From assembly GCA_050186955.1 (NCBI GenBank), contig JBFWXZ010000065.1, positions 1 to 15,033 on the forward strand: DNA of 15,033 bases, in the 5' to 3' direction. The translations under genes were made by a program, and so were the position numbers. Below are positions 1-5,458 of the stretch, in pieces. The notes below the pieces were generated by a model that worked only from the letters and a program-made list of their open reading frames with translations, ran no database searches and was not told the origin of the DNA. Source of the stretch: JACKJP01 sp050186955. GTDB taxonomy: Bacteria; Pseudomonadota; Alphaproteobacteria; Rhizobiales; Tepidamorphaceae. The stretch's first letter is position 1, and every line of letters begins with the position of its first letter.

Positions 1-1204
1 CCAGGTCGAAGCGCAGCGGATCGAGATCGGTGATGGACAGCGCCCAGGCGACCCGCGAGCCGGCGCCCGAGCCGCGGCCCGGCCCCACCGGGATGCCGCG
101 CGCCTTGGCCCATTTGATGAAGTCGGCGACGATCAGGAAATAGCCCGGATACTGCATCCGGGCGATGACCTCGATCTCGTAGTCGAGGCGCTTGAGATAG
201 GTCTCCCGGTCGACGCCGGGCGCGGTGCCGTGCGCCGCGAGGCGCGCCTCCAGCCCCGCCTCCGCCTGCCGGCGCAGCTCCGCCGCCTCGTCCTCGACCG
301 AGCCGTCCTTGACGAAGCTCGGCAGGATCGGCCCCCGCGTCGTCGGCCGGAAGGCGCAGCGCATGGCGATCTCGTGGGTGTTGGAGACCGCCTCGGGCAG
401 GTCCTCGAACAGCGCCGCCATGGCGTCCGCCGGCTTGAACCAGTGCTCCGGCGACAGGTGCCGGCGATCCGGGTCGTCGACCGAGGTGCCCTCGGCGATG
501 GCGATCAGCGCGTCATGCGCCTGGTGGTCGCCGGCTTCGGCGAAATAGGGCTGGTTGGTCGCCACCAGCGGCAGGCCGAGCCGATACGCGATGTCGACGA
601 GCCCGGGCTCGACGCGCCTCTCCTCCTCCACGCCGTGGCGCTGCAGCTCGATATAGAAGCGGTCGCCGAAGGCCGAGGAAAGCAGCTCGGCGATCCGCCC
701 CGCCTCGCGCTCGTCGCCGTTGCGCAGCGCCCGGTCGATGGGGCCGTCGGGGCCGCCCGACAGCGCGATCAGCCCGTCCTGCCTCTCCTTCAGCGCCTCC
801 AGCGCAAAGCAGGGAATGCCCGAGCCGTCGCCGTCGAGATGGGCGTGGCTGACGATGTTGAGCAGATTGCCGTAGCCCTCGCCGCTCTTGGCGATGAGGA
901 CGATGCTCGGCGCCTCGTGCACCGAACGCGGGGCGACCCCCGCCCCGGTGACGACGGACAGCGTGACGCCGATCAGCGGCTGCAGGCCGGCGGACGCCGC
1001 CTTCTCGGAGAATTCCAGCGCCCCGAAGAGGTTGTTGCGGTCGGCCAGCCCGAGCGCCGGCATCGAATTCGCGGTGGCGAGCTTGATCAGCTTCGCGACC
1101 GGTATGGCGCCCTCGAGCAGCGAATAGGCGGAATGGCACCTCAGATGAACGAAGGGCGAGATGCTGCGGGACGAATTATTGCGGGACGGATTGCTGCGGG
1201 ACAT
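1..1204 (-). CDS. dnaE: DNA polymerase III alpha subunit, replicative DnaE1 type (partial, 3' end outside window)
   Basis: This is the catalytic subunit of the replicative DNA polymerase. Only the first 401 codons are present and the frame is open at the left edge. The N-terminal PHP domain begins at about residue 18 with FVHLRCHSAYSLLEG (H20, H24) and runs to about residue 230. The nucleotidyl-transferase signature GPGRGSGAGSRVAWAL sits at residues 374-389. The overall match is to the DnaE1 family seen downstream of lolD in rhizobia, not to the SOS mutasome DnaE2. The ATG at 1204 has AGGAGG at 1218-1223, a rather long 13-nt spacing. An in-frame GTG at 1279 is possible but would start inside the leader hairpin. 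Residues 2-14 are a Ser/Arg/Asn-rich repeat outside the conserved domain. The nearest upstream promoter carries a LexA box, so SOS control of dnaE is plausible but inferred. Confidence 0.97.
   Translation of the reverse strand, partial: MSRSNPSRNNSSRSISPFVHLRCHSAYSLLEGAIPVAKLIKLATANSMPALGLADRNNLFGALEFSEKAASAGLQPLIGVTLSVVTGAGVAPRSVHEAPSIVLIAKSGEGYGNLLNIVSHAHLDGDGSGIPCFALEALKERQDGLIALSGGPDGPIDRALRNGDEREAGRIAELLSSAFGDRFYIELQRHGVEEERRVEPGLVDIAYRLGLPLVATNQPYFAEAGDHQAHDALIAIAEGTSVDDPDRRHLSPEHWFKPADAMAALFEDLPEAVSNTHEIAMRCAFRPTTRGPILPSFVKDGSVEDEAAELRRQAEAGLEARLAAHGTAPGVDRETYLKRLDYEIEVIARMQYPGYFLIVADFIKWAKARGIPVGPGRGSGAGSRVAWALSITDLDPLRFDL
1160..1201 (-). repeat. 15-bp tandem repeat inside the 5' end of dnaE
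   Basis: Directly after the start codon, the minus strand holds nearly three copies of a 15-base unit: TCCCGCAGCAATCCG (1201-1187), TCCCGCAATAATTCG (1186-1172) and a partial TCCCGCAGCATC (1171-1160). They encode SRSNP, SRNNS and SRSI, a polar extension before the PHP domain. The period is a multiple of three, so copy-number change would keep the frame. Confidence 0.85.
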
Positions 1205-1235
1205 GGGGCGGGCGCGACCTCCTGGAAGCTCGCGG

Positions 1236-1267
1236 GCGCAAGCCTCGTTCTCGCGAACAGCTTGCGC
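1236..1267 (-). promoter_or_regulatory. Strong hairpin with GNRA tetraloop in the dnaE leader
   Basis: Read as minus-strand RNA, GCGCAAGC (1267-1260) pairs perfectly with GCUUGCGC (1243-1236). Inside it, GUUC (1258-1255) pairs with GAAC (1250-1247) around a GCGA tetraloop. The two stems are separated by a 1-nt and 3-nt asymmetric internal loop. No U-run follows, so it is not an intrinsic terminator. It lies between the 25-codon ORF and dnaE, 12 nt before the dnaE AGGAGG. It could be a processing or stability element or a leader control structure. The structure is seen in the sequence; its role is inferred. Confidence 0.6.
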
Positions 1268-1342
1268 GATTCCCGCCACGGCCGAAACGCCATGCCGGCG
1301 CTTTCTCCCGCTATCCCCTGTTAGGTCTGCTCCCGCGAACGC

Positions 1343-1420
1343 TCAGAGCCAGCAGATGGCCGCCGCGGAGAACAGCAGCATCGACGCCAGTCCGGCGAAA
1401 TCGGCGATCTCGAAACGCAT
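1343..1420 (-). CDS. 25-aa single-helix membrane peptide under a LexA box, SidA-like candidate
   Basis: This 26-codon frame (ATG 1420 to TGA 1343) encodes a short charged head, MRFEIAD, and then an uninterrupted hydrophobic run from F8 to L25 ending in ICWL. That is long enough to span the inner membrane once. An excellent AAGGAG (1429-1434) sits 8 nt before the ATG. The promoter just upstream has a LexA box, and dnaE follows 138 nt downstream. The closest functional parallel I know is Caulobacter SidA, a 29-aa SOS-induced inner-membrane peptide that blocks division by acting on FtsW/FtsN. From locus-tag memory, sidA also sits beside dnaE, but I cannot verify this. I cannot align the sequences, so orthology is inference. 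A chance ORF is the alternative, but the combined RBS, promoter, operator and hydrophobicity argue against it. Confidence 0.75.
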   Translation of the reverse strand: MRFEIADFAGLASMLLFSAAAICWL

Positions 1421-1427
1421 CACAACA

Positions 1428-1454
1428 ACTCCTTCCATTACGCTGGAAAGGAGT
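1428..1454 (-). promoter_or_regulatory. Inverted repeat that would hide the Shine-Dalgarno of the 25-aa ORF
   Basis: On the minus strand, ACTCCTTTCCA (1454-1444) is complementary to TGGAAGGAGT (1437-1428). The result is 10 base pairs with one bulged T at 1447 and a 6-nt loop. The whole AAGGAG lies in the 3' arm. The start site expected from the -10 at 1452-1457 is about 1443-1445, inside or just past the 5' arm. The hairpin would therefore form mainly in read-through RNA from lolD, not in RNA from the LexA promoter. It might instead act as a DNA operator. Confidence 0.6.
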
Positions 1455-1481
1455 ATGTTCTTGTTTTGTTCTCTTTGTCAA
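1452..1481 (-). promoter_or_regulatory. Sigma-70-type promoter upstream of the 25-aa ORF and dnaE
   Basis: A perfect -35 TTGACA (1481-1476) is followed after 18 nt by a -10 candidate CATACT (1457-1452, 4 of 6 to TATAAT). The expected start is near 1443-1445, about 25 nt before the ORF start codon. The low-GC spacer contrasts sharply with the surrounding coding DNA. A LexA box fills the spacer. Confidence 0.7.
1457..1471. promoter_or_regulatory. LexA (SOS) operator, GTTC-N7-GTTC
   Basis: The plus strand reads GTTC TTGTTTT GTTC, an exact match to the direct-repeat LexA box GTTC-N7-GTTC known from alphaproteobacteria such as Rhizobium and Rhodobacter. It lies between the -35 and -10 and touches the -10, so bound LexA would block RNA polymerase. 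It implies induction on DNA damage of whatever this promoter drives: the 25-aa ORF directly and dnaE probably. An exact match of eight fixed bases could occur by chance, but not readily at this position. Confidence 0.8.
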
Positions 1482-1520
1482 GCAGCACGGACGAGCCGCA
1501 TGCCGCGGCGCGATTAACGC

Positions 1521-2204
1521 TTACAATTCAACGAGATTGCCGTCCTGCACGGTCAGCCGGCGGTCCATCCGCGCGGCGATTTCGTGATTGTGGGTGGCGA
1601 TCAGCGCCGCCAGCCCCGAGCCGCGCACCAGCCGCATGAACAACTCGAAAACGCGCTCCGCCGTCACCGGGTCGAGATTGCCGGTCGGCTCGTCGGCGAG
1701 CAGCAGTTGCGGCGCGTTGGCGACCGCGCGGGCGATGGCGACGCGCTGCTGCTCGCCGCCGGAAAGTTCCGCCGGCAGATGGTCGCGGCGCTCGTCGAGA
1801 TTGAAGAAGCCGAGGAGCTCGCCGGCCCGCCGCGCGGCCTCCGCCTTGTCGAGGCCGGCGATCATCTGCGCCAGCATGATGTTCTCCAGCGCGGTGAACT
1901 CGGGCAGCAGATGGTGGAACTGGTAGACGAAGCCGATCCGCCTGCGGCGCATCGCCGTGCGGCCGGGATCGTCCATGTGGCTCGTCGCCTCGCCGCCGAT
2001 CAGCACCTCGCCGGCGTCCGGCTTCTCCAGCAGGCCGGCGACGTGCAGCAGCGTCGACTTGCCCGCCCCCGACGGGCCGACCAGCGCCGCGATCTCGCCG
2101 GAGCGCAGCTCCAGGCTGACGCCCTTGAGCACGTTGAGCCGCGAATCCCCCTGCACATAGGTGCGGCGGACGTCGACAAGCTGCAGGACGGGCGCCCCCG
2201 GCAC
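1521..2204 (-). CDS. lolD: Lipoprotein-releasing ABC transporter ATPase LolD
   Basis: LolD is the cytoplasmic ATPase that powers extraction of mature outer-membrane lipoproteins from the inner membrane for hand-over to LolA. The 227-aa protein has all ABC landmarks: Walker A GPSGAGKST (43-51), Q-loop YQFHHLLPEF (94-103), signature LSGGEQQRV (147-155), Walker B LLLADEPT (167-174) and switch His205. The Q-loop region and the D-loop NLDP are typical of the MacB/LolD group. The start is GTG at 2204 with only a weak GAG upstream. It lies 5 nt after the stop of the permease gene, so translational coupling is likely. A 316-base regulatory gap separates it from dnaE. Confidence 0.97.
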   Translation of the reverse strand: MPGAPVLQLVDVRRTYVQGDSRLNVLKGVSLELRSGEIAALVGPSGAGKSTLLHVAGLLEKPDAGEVLIGGEATSHMDDPGRTAMRRRRIGFVYQFHHLLPEFTALENIMLAQMIAGLDKAEAARRAGELLGFFNLDERRDHLPAELSGGEQQRVAIARAVANAPQLLLADEPTGNLDPVTAERVFELFMRLVRGSGLAALIATHNHEIAARMDRRLTVQDGNLVEL

Positions 2205-2209
2205 GACCG

Positions 2210-3499
2210 CTACTCGTAGCGCAGCGCTTCGACCGGATCGAGCCGCGCCGCGCGCCAGGAGGGATAGAGCGTCGCCAGGAAGGAGAGCACCAGCGACATG
2301 ATGACGACGACCACCACCTCATGCGGGTTGAGGTCGGCCGGCAGCTTGCTGAGATAATAGAGTTCCGGCGAGAACAGCTCGGTGCCGGTCATCCGCGACA
2401 GAAGCTGGCGGATGTTCTCGACATTCAGGCAGACCACCATGCCGAGGAGGAAGCCGGCGAGCGTGCCGACGACGCCGATCGACGAGCCGGTGATGAGGAA
2501 TATCCGCATGATCGCGCCGCGCGACGCGCCCATCGTCCGCAGGATCGCGATGTCGTGCCCCTTGTCCTTCACCAGCATGATCAGGCCGGAGATGATGTTC
2601 AGCGCCGCGACGATGACGATGAGGGTGAGGATGAGGAACATGACGTTCCGCTCCACCTCCAGCGCGTTGAAGAAGGTGACGTTGCGCTGCCGCCAGTCGG
2701 TGACGAAGACCTGCCGGTTGACGCCGAACTCGATCAGCGTGCGGTAGCGGTCGACATCGTCCGGGTTCTCCACCCACGCCTCGACGCCGGTGGCGATGCC
2801 GTCCTGGTTGAAATAGGTCTGCGCCTCCTGAAGCGGCATGAAGACGAAGATGGAATCGTATTCGCTCATGCCGATCTCGAAGATCGCCGAGACCGGATAG
2901 GCCTTGACCCGCGGCGTCGTCCCGAAGGGCGTCACCGTACCGCGCGGCGATATCAGCGTCAGCTTGTCGCCGACGCGCAGGCCGAGCTTCTCGGCCAGCC
3001 GCTCGCCGATGATCACCCCGTTCGCCGCCTCGAAGCCCTGTATCGAGCCCTGCTGGATGTGGTTGGCGATGGAGGGCACGCGCAGCAGGTCCTCCTCGCG
3101 CATGCCGCGCACCAGCGCGCCGAAGCCGCCGAGCGGCGTCGAGGCCATCGCCTGTCCCTCGACGAAGGGAAAGGCCAGCGTCACCCCGTCGATGCCGGCG
3201 ATGGTCGCCGTCACCGGTCCGTAGTCGGTGAACTTGCCGTCGATCGCCTGCACGACGATGTGGCCGTTGAGGCCGAGGATCTTGTCCATCAGCTCCTTGC
3301 GGAAGCCGTTCATCACCGACATCACGATGATCAGCGTCGCCACGCCGAGCATGATGCCGAGGAAGGAGAAGCCGGCGATGACCGAGATGAAGCTGTCCTT
3401 GCGCCGCGCCCGCAGATAGCGCAGCGACAGCATCCATTCGAACGCCGAGAACGGACGGGTGGCGCGCTTGTCGGCGGGCATCGCCTGGCTTGCGGCCAT
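2210..3499 (-). CDS. Lipoprotein-releasing permease, LolC/E family (single LolF-type subunit)
   Basis: This is the inner-membrane permease partner of LolD, 429 aa. The order is: cytoplasmic N-terminus with the SLRYLRARRKDSFISVIAGF start motif (25-44), TM1 about 42-64, a large periplasmic domain about 65-284, TM2 about 287-310, TM3 about 333-360, TM4 about 394-415, and the family C-terminus RAARLDPVEALRYE. The cytoplasmic coupling segment KDKGHDIAILRTMGAS lies at 311-326. Only one LolC/E gene is present here, so a homodimer with LolD is likely (LolF type). I leave the symbol empty because lolC and lolE cannot be told apart. The chosen ATG 3499 has GAGG 6 nt upstream and lies 8 nt after the proS stop. 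A second in-frame ATG at 3481 is possible. Confidence 0.95.
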   Translation of the reverse strand: MAASQAMPADKRATRPFSAFEWMLSLRYLRARRKDSFISVIAGFSFLGIMLGVATLIIVMSVMNGFRKELMDKILGLNGHIVVQAIDGKFTDYGPVTATIAGIDGVTLAFPFVEGQAMASTPLGGFGALVRGMREEDLLRVPSIANHIQQGSIQGFEAANGVIIGERLAEKLGLRVGDKLTLISPRGTVTPFGTTPRVKAYPVSAIFEIGMSEYDSIFVFMPLQEAQTYFNQDGIATGVEAWVENPDDVDRYRTLIEFGVNRQVFVTDWRQRNVTFFNALEVERNVMFLILTLIVIVAALNIISGLIMLVKDKGHDIAILRTMGASRGAIMRIFLITGSSIGVVGTLAGFLLGMVVCLNVENIRQLLSRMTGTELFSPELYYLSKLPADLNPHEVVVVVIMSLVLSFLATLYPSWRAARLDPVEALRYE

Positions 3500-3507
3500 C
3501 ACCTGCC

Positions 3508-4830
3508 TCAGCCGAGCAGTTTCGAGAGGGCGGATTCGGCGGAAATCTCGTGCCTTTCGCCGGTGGCGCGCCGCTTGAGCTCCACCGTGCCCGCCGCCAC
3601 GCCCTTGGGGCCGACGACGAGCTGCCACGGCAGGCCGATCAGGTCCATGCGGGCGAACTTCGCGCCCGGCCGCTCGTCGGAGTCGTCGTAGAGCGTCTCG
3701 ATGCCGGCCTGCGCCAGCTTGCCGTAGAGCCCGTCGGCGACGGCGTCGGTTCCCTCGTCGCCAGGCCGCAGATTGACCAGCCCGACATTGAACGGCGCGA
3801 TGGCGTCGGGCCAGATGATGCCGGCCTCGTCGTGGCTCGCCTCGATCACCGCCGGCACGACGCGCGTCGGCCCGATGCCGTAGGAGCCCATATGGACCGG
3901 TCGCTCCTGGCCGTCGGGCCCGGCGACCGTCGCCTTCATCGGCTCGGAATATTTGGTGCCGAAATAGAAGATGTGGCCGACCTCGATGCCGCGCGCCGAC
4001 AGCCGGTCGCCCTCGGCGATCGCCCCGAAGGCCGCCTCGTCGTGCTTCTCCTCGGTCGCCGCGTAGCGGCTCGTCCACCGGCCGACGATCTTCTCCAGCG
4101 CCGCCGCGTCGTCGAAATCGACGTCCGCGCCGGGAACCTCGAAGCCGAGATAGTCGCGGTGGCAGAAGACCGCGCTCTCGCCGGTGTCGGCGAGGATGAT
4201 GAATTCATGGCTGAGATCGCCGCCGATCGGCCCGGTGTCGGCGGCCATGGGGATCGCCTTCAGGCCCATGCGCTCGAAGGTGCGCAGATAGGCGACGAAC
4301 ATCCGGTTGTAGGAGTGGCGCGCGCCCTCCGCGTCGAGATCGAAGGAATAGGCGTCCTTCATCAGGAACTCGCGCGAGCGCATGGTGCCGAAGCGCGGCC
4401 GCACCTCGTCGCGGAACTTCCACTGGATATGGTAGAGATTGAGCGGCAGATCGCGGTACGAGCGCACATAGGCGCGGAAGATCTCCGTGATCATCTCCTC
4501 GTTGGTCGGCCCGTAGAGCATGTCGCGCTCGTGGCGGTCCTCGATGCGCAGCATCTCCTTGCCGTAATCGTTGTAGCGCCCGCTCTCGCGCCACAGGTCG
4601 GCCGACTGGATCGTCGGCATCAGCAGCTCGATGGCGCCGGAGCGGTTCTGCTCCTCGCGCACGATCCGCTCGACCTTGCGAAGCGCCCTGAGCCCCAGCG
4701 GCAGCCAGGCATAGATGCCGGCCGATTCCTGGCGAACCATGCCGGCCCGCAGCATCAGCCGGTGCGAGACGATTTCGGCTTCCTTCGGCGTCTCGCGCAG
4801 CACGGGAAGGAAATAGCGGCTCAGCAGCAT
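3508..4830 (-). CDS. proS: Prolyl-tRNA synthetase, short alphaproteobacterial type
   Basis: ProS charges tRNA-Pro with proline in the cytoplasm. The 440-aa class II synthetase shows motif 1 around GIYAWLPLGLRALRKVE (38-54), the TNEE loop (109-112), motif 2 with FRDEVRPR (139-146) and FGTMRSREFLMKDAYSF after it, motif 3 GSYGIGPTRVVPAVIE (315-330), and a C-terminal anticodon-binding domain from about 345. The roughly 180-residue INS editing domain of E. coli-type ProRS, which sits between motifs 2 and 3, is absent. About 150 residues remain there, as in the Rhodopseudomonas palustris type. Ala-tRNA-Pro is then expected to be cleared by a separate trans-editing protein not in this window. The start at 4830 fits the family N-terminus, but the Shine-Dalgarno is weak (AAGAGA). 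Confidence 0.98.
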   Translation of the reverse strand: MLLSRYFLPVLRETPKEAEIVSHRLMLRAGMVRQESAGIYAWLPLGLRALRKVERIVREEQNRSGAIELLMPTIQSADLWRESGRYNDYGKEMLRIEDRHERDMLYGPTNEEMITEIFRAYVRSYRDLPLNLYHIQWKFRDEVRPRFGTMRSREFLMKDAYSFDLDAEGARHSYNRMFVAYLRTFERMGLKAIPMAADTGPIGGDLSHEFIILADTGESAVFCHRDYLGFEVPGADVDFDDAAALEKIVGRWTSRYAATEEKHDEAAFGAIAEGDRLSARGIEVGHIFYFGTKYSEPMKATVAGPDGQERPVHMGSYGIGPTRVVPAVIEASHDEAGIIWPDAIAPFNVGLVNLRPGDEGTDAVADGLYGKLAQAGIETLYDDSDERPGAKFARMDLIGLPWQLVVGPKGVAAGTVELKRRATGERHEISAESALSKLLG

Positions 4831-5027
4831 GGGGGAATCTCTTGAAGGCTATCCGATGACGGCGAGACATCGCCGAACGGGGGCGAAAACACAAGCCCCG
4901 GCGGGCGGCGGCACCCCTCGCGCCGGCCCGTGGCGGCGAGCCCGGCGGAGGCCCGGAACGGCGGGCGATGACGCAATGTTGCCGATTGTTAAACGGGGTT
5001 GCAATTCGCGCGCGGTTTTATATGGTG
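4831..5027 (-). other. Intergenic leader upstream of proS
   Basis: I see no convincing gene in this stretch. It presumably holds the proS promoter. A weak minus-strand candidate is TTGCAA (5004-4999) with AACATT about 18 nt further on, which I would not rely on. A perfect 6-bp stem CGGCGA/TCGCCG with a 4-nt loop lies at 4860-4875, 30 nt before the proS start, and 4880-4970 is extremely GC-rich. Any proS transcript starting near 4980 would have a structured leader of about 150 nt. Confidence 0.35.
4999..5026 (+). promoter_or_regulatory. Possible promoter of the plus-strand small RNA
   Basis: The plus strand has TTGCAA (4999-5004) followed after 16 nt by TATGGT (5021-5026), overlapping an AT island TTTTATATGG. 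The alternative -10 TTATAT (5018-5023) resembles the rhizobial CTATAT but leaves too short a spacer. TTGCAA is its own reverse complement, so it could serve either direction. The evidence is weak; the main support is the terminator about 110 nt downstream. Confidence 0.3.
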
Positions 5028-5138
5028 GCTGCCTAACTCGGGAATGAATGTCCGGGTCTCGGGAGGAGCGGGCGTCGACAGACGCCTGAAAAGATAAAAA
5101 CTCAAATTAAGGCAAGGCCTTGGCCTTGCCTTTTATTT
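5028..5138 (+). ncRNA. Candidate small RNA opposite to its neighbours, possibly of the alpha-r9 (Smr9C) family
   Basis: The stretch has no credible ORF but a clear small-RNA layout. Hairpin 1 has ACTCGG (5036-5041) pairing with CCGGGT (5052-5057). Hairpin 2 has GGCGTC (5071-5076) pairing with GACGCC (5081-5086) around GACA. A single-stranded A-rich linker (5088-5108) follows, then a strong terminator ending in TTATTTTT. GGGAGGAGC lies between the two hairpins. The 5' end is uncertain. From memory, rhizobial small RNA Smr9C maps next to proS, which would fit, but I cannot check sequence or length. The alternative is a terminator plus leader without a discrete RNA. Confidence 0.5.
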
Positions 5139-5140
5139 TT
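5109..5140. terminator. Bidirectional rho-independent terminator
   Basis: AAGGCAAGGCC (5109-5119) and GGCCTTGCCTT (5122-5132) are exact reverse complements around TT. On the plus strand TTATTTTT follows at once, a classic intrinsic terminator for the small RNA. On the minus strand the same hairpin is followed by a looser T-rich tract (AATTTGAGTTTTTATC), so it can also end the long nuo-to-DUF1467 transcript 33 nt after that gene's stop. Confidence 0.85.
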
Positions 5141-5172
5141 GGGTCGACCGGTTTTTCCGCGGTTCTTCGCGC

Positions 5173-5442
5173 TCAGAATTCGGGCTTGCCGAGCAGCGAC
5201 AGATTGTCGACCGTCAGCCACCCCTCCATCACCGCGAAATAGAAGCCGCCGACCACCACGGCGGCGATAACCGACGTCCAGATCGCCTTGGCGAGAAGTT
5301 TCGGCGCGACCGGCGCGCCGGCCTCGGTGCCGGGCACCACCTCGCCCTCGTCGTGCTGCGTCCTCACCCCCCAGGGCAGCACCGCGAAGAAGCACAGCCA
5401 CCAGACGATGAAATAGATCGCGGCGAAGGAAAGCGCGGACAT
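5173..5442 (-). CDS. DUF1467 family small membrane protein
   Basis: This is an 89-aa protein of unknown function with two membrane segments: about 5-24 (AAIYFIVWWLCFFAVLPWGV) and about 57-77. A short acidic loop with HDEGEVVPGTEAGAP lies between them. The WWLCFFAVLPWGVRTQ motif is what I recognise as DUF1467. The family is common next to proS in alphaproteobacteria, and I know of no assigned activity. The ATG at 5442 is chosen because GGGGA precedes it by 7 nt and the family begins there. A longer frame to 5529 only reads into the epimerase gene. It follows mce by 16 nt and is the last gene before the terminator. Confidence 0.88.
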   Translation of the reverse strand: MSALSFAAIYFIVWWLCFFAVLPWGVRTQHDEGEVVPGTEAGAPVAPKLLAKAIWTSVIAAVVVGGFYFAVMEGWLTVDNLSLLGKPEF

Positions 5443-5458
5443 CCAGAATTCCCCGGCC

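Noticed and set aside
1141..1293. A 50-codon minus-strand frame starting ATG 1293 and overlapping the start of dnaE in another frame
   Set aside because: Its Shine-Dalgarno is weak and distant, the protein is Arg/Pro/Ala-rich as expected of an out-of-frame GC-rich read, and it runs through the leader hairpin and the dnaE repeat.
1485..1512. Possible terminator after lolD built on GCCGC/GCGGC
   Set aside because: It is only a 5-bp stem with no following T-run, so I do not call a terminator between lolD and the LexA promoter.
2210..4078. Apparent 622-aa version of the LolC/E permease; similar long versions of nuoM (to 11684), rnj (to 8018) and the DUF1467 gene (to 5529)
   Set aside because: The extra N-terminal residues are out-of-frame reads of the upstream gene. 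The conserved protein starts at the internal ATG with proper spacing in each case.
4829..5047. A 72-codon plus-strand frame in the proS leader
   Set aside because: It is an Arg/Gly/Pro-rich translation of the GC-rich leader that crosses the small-RNA promoter region, with no recognisable domain.
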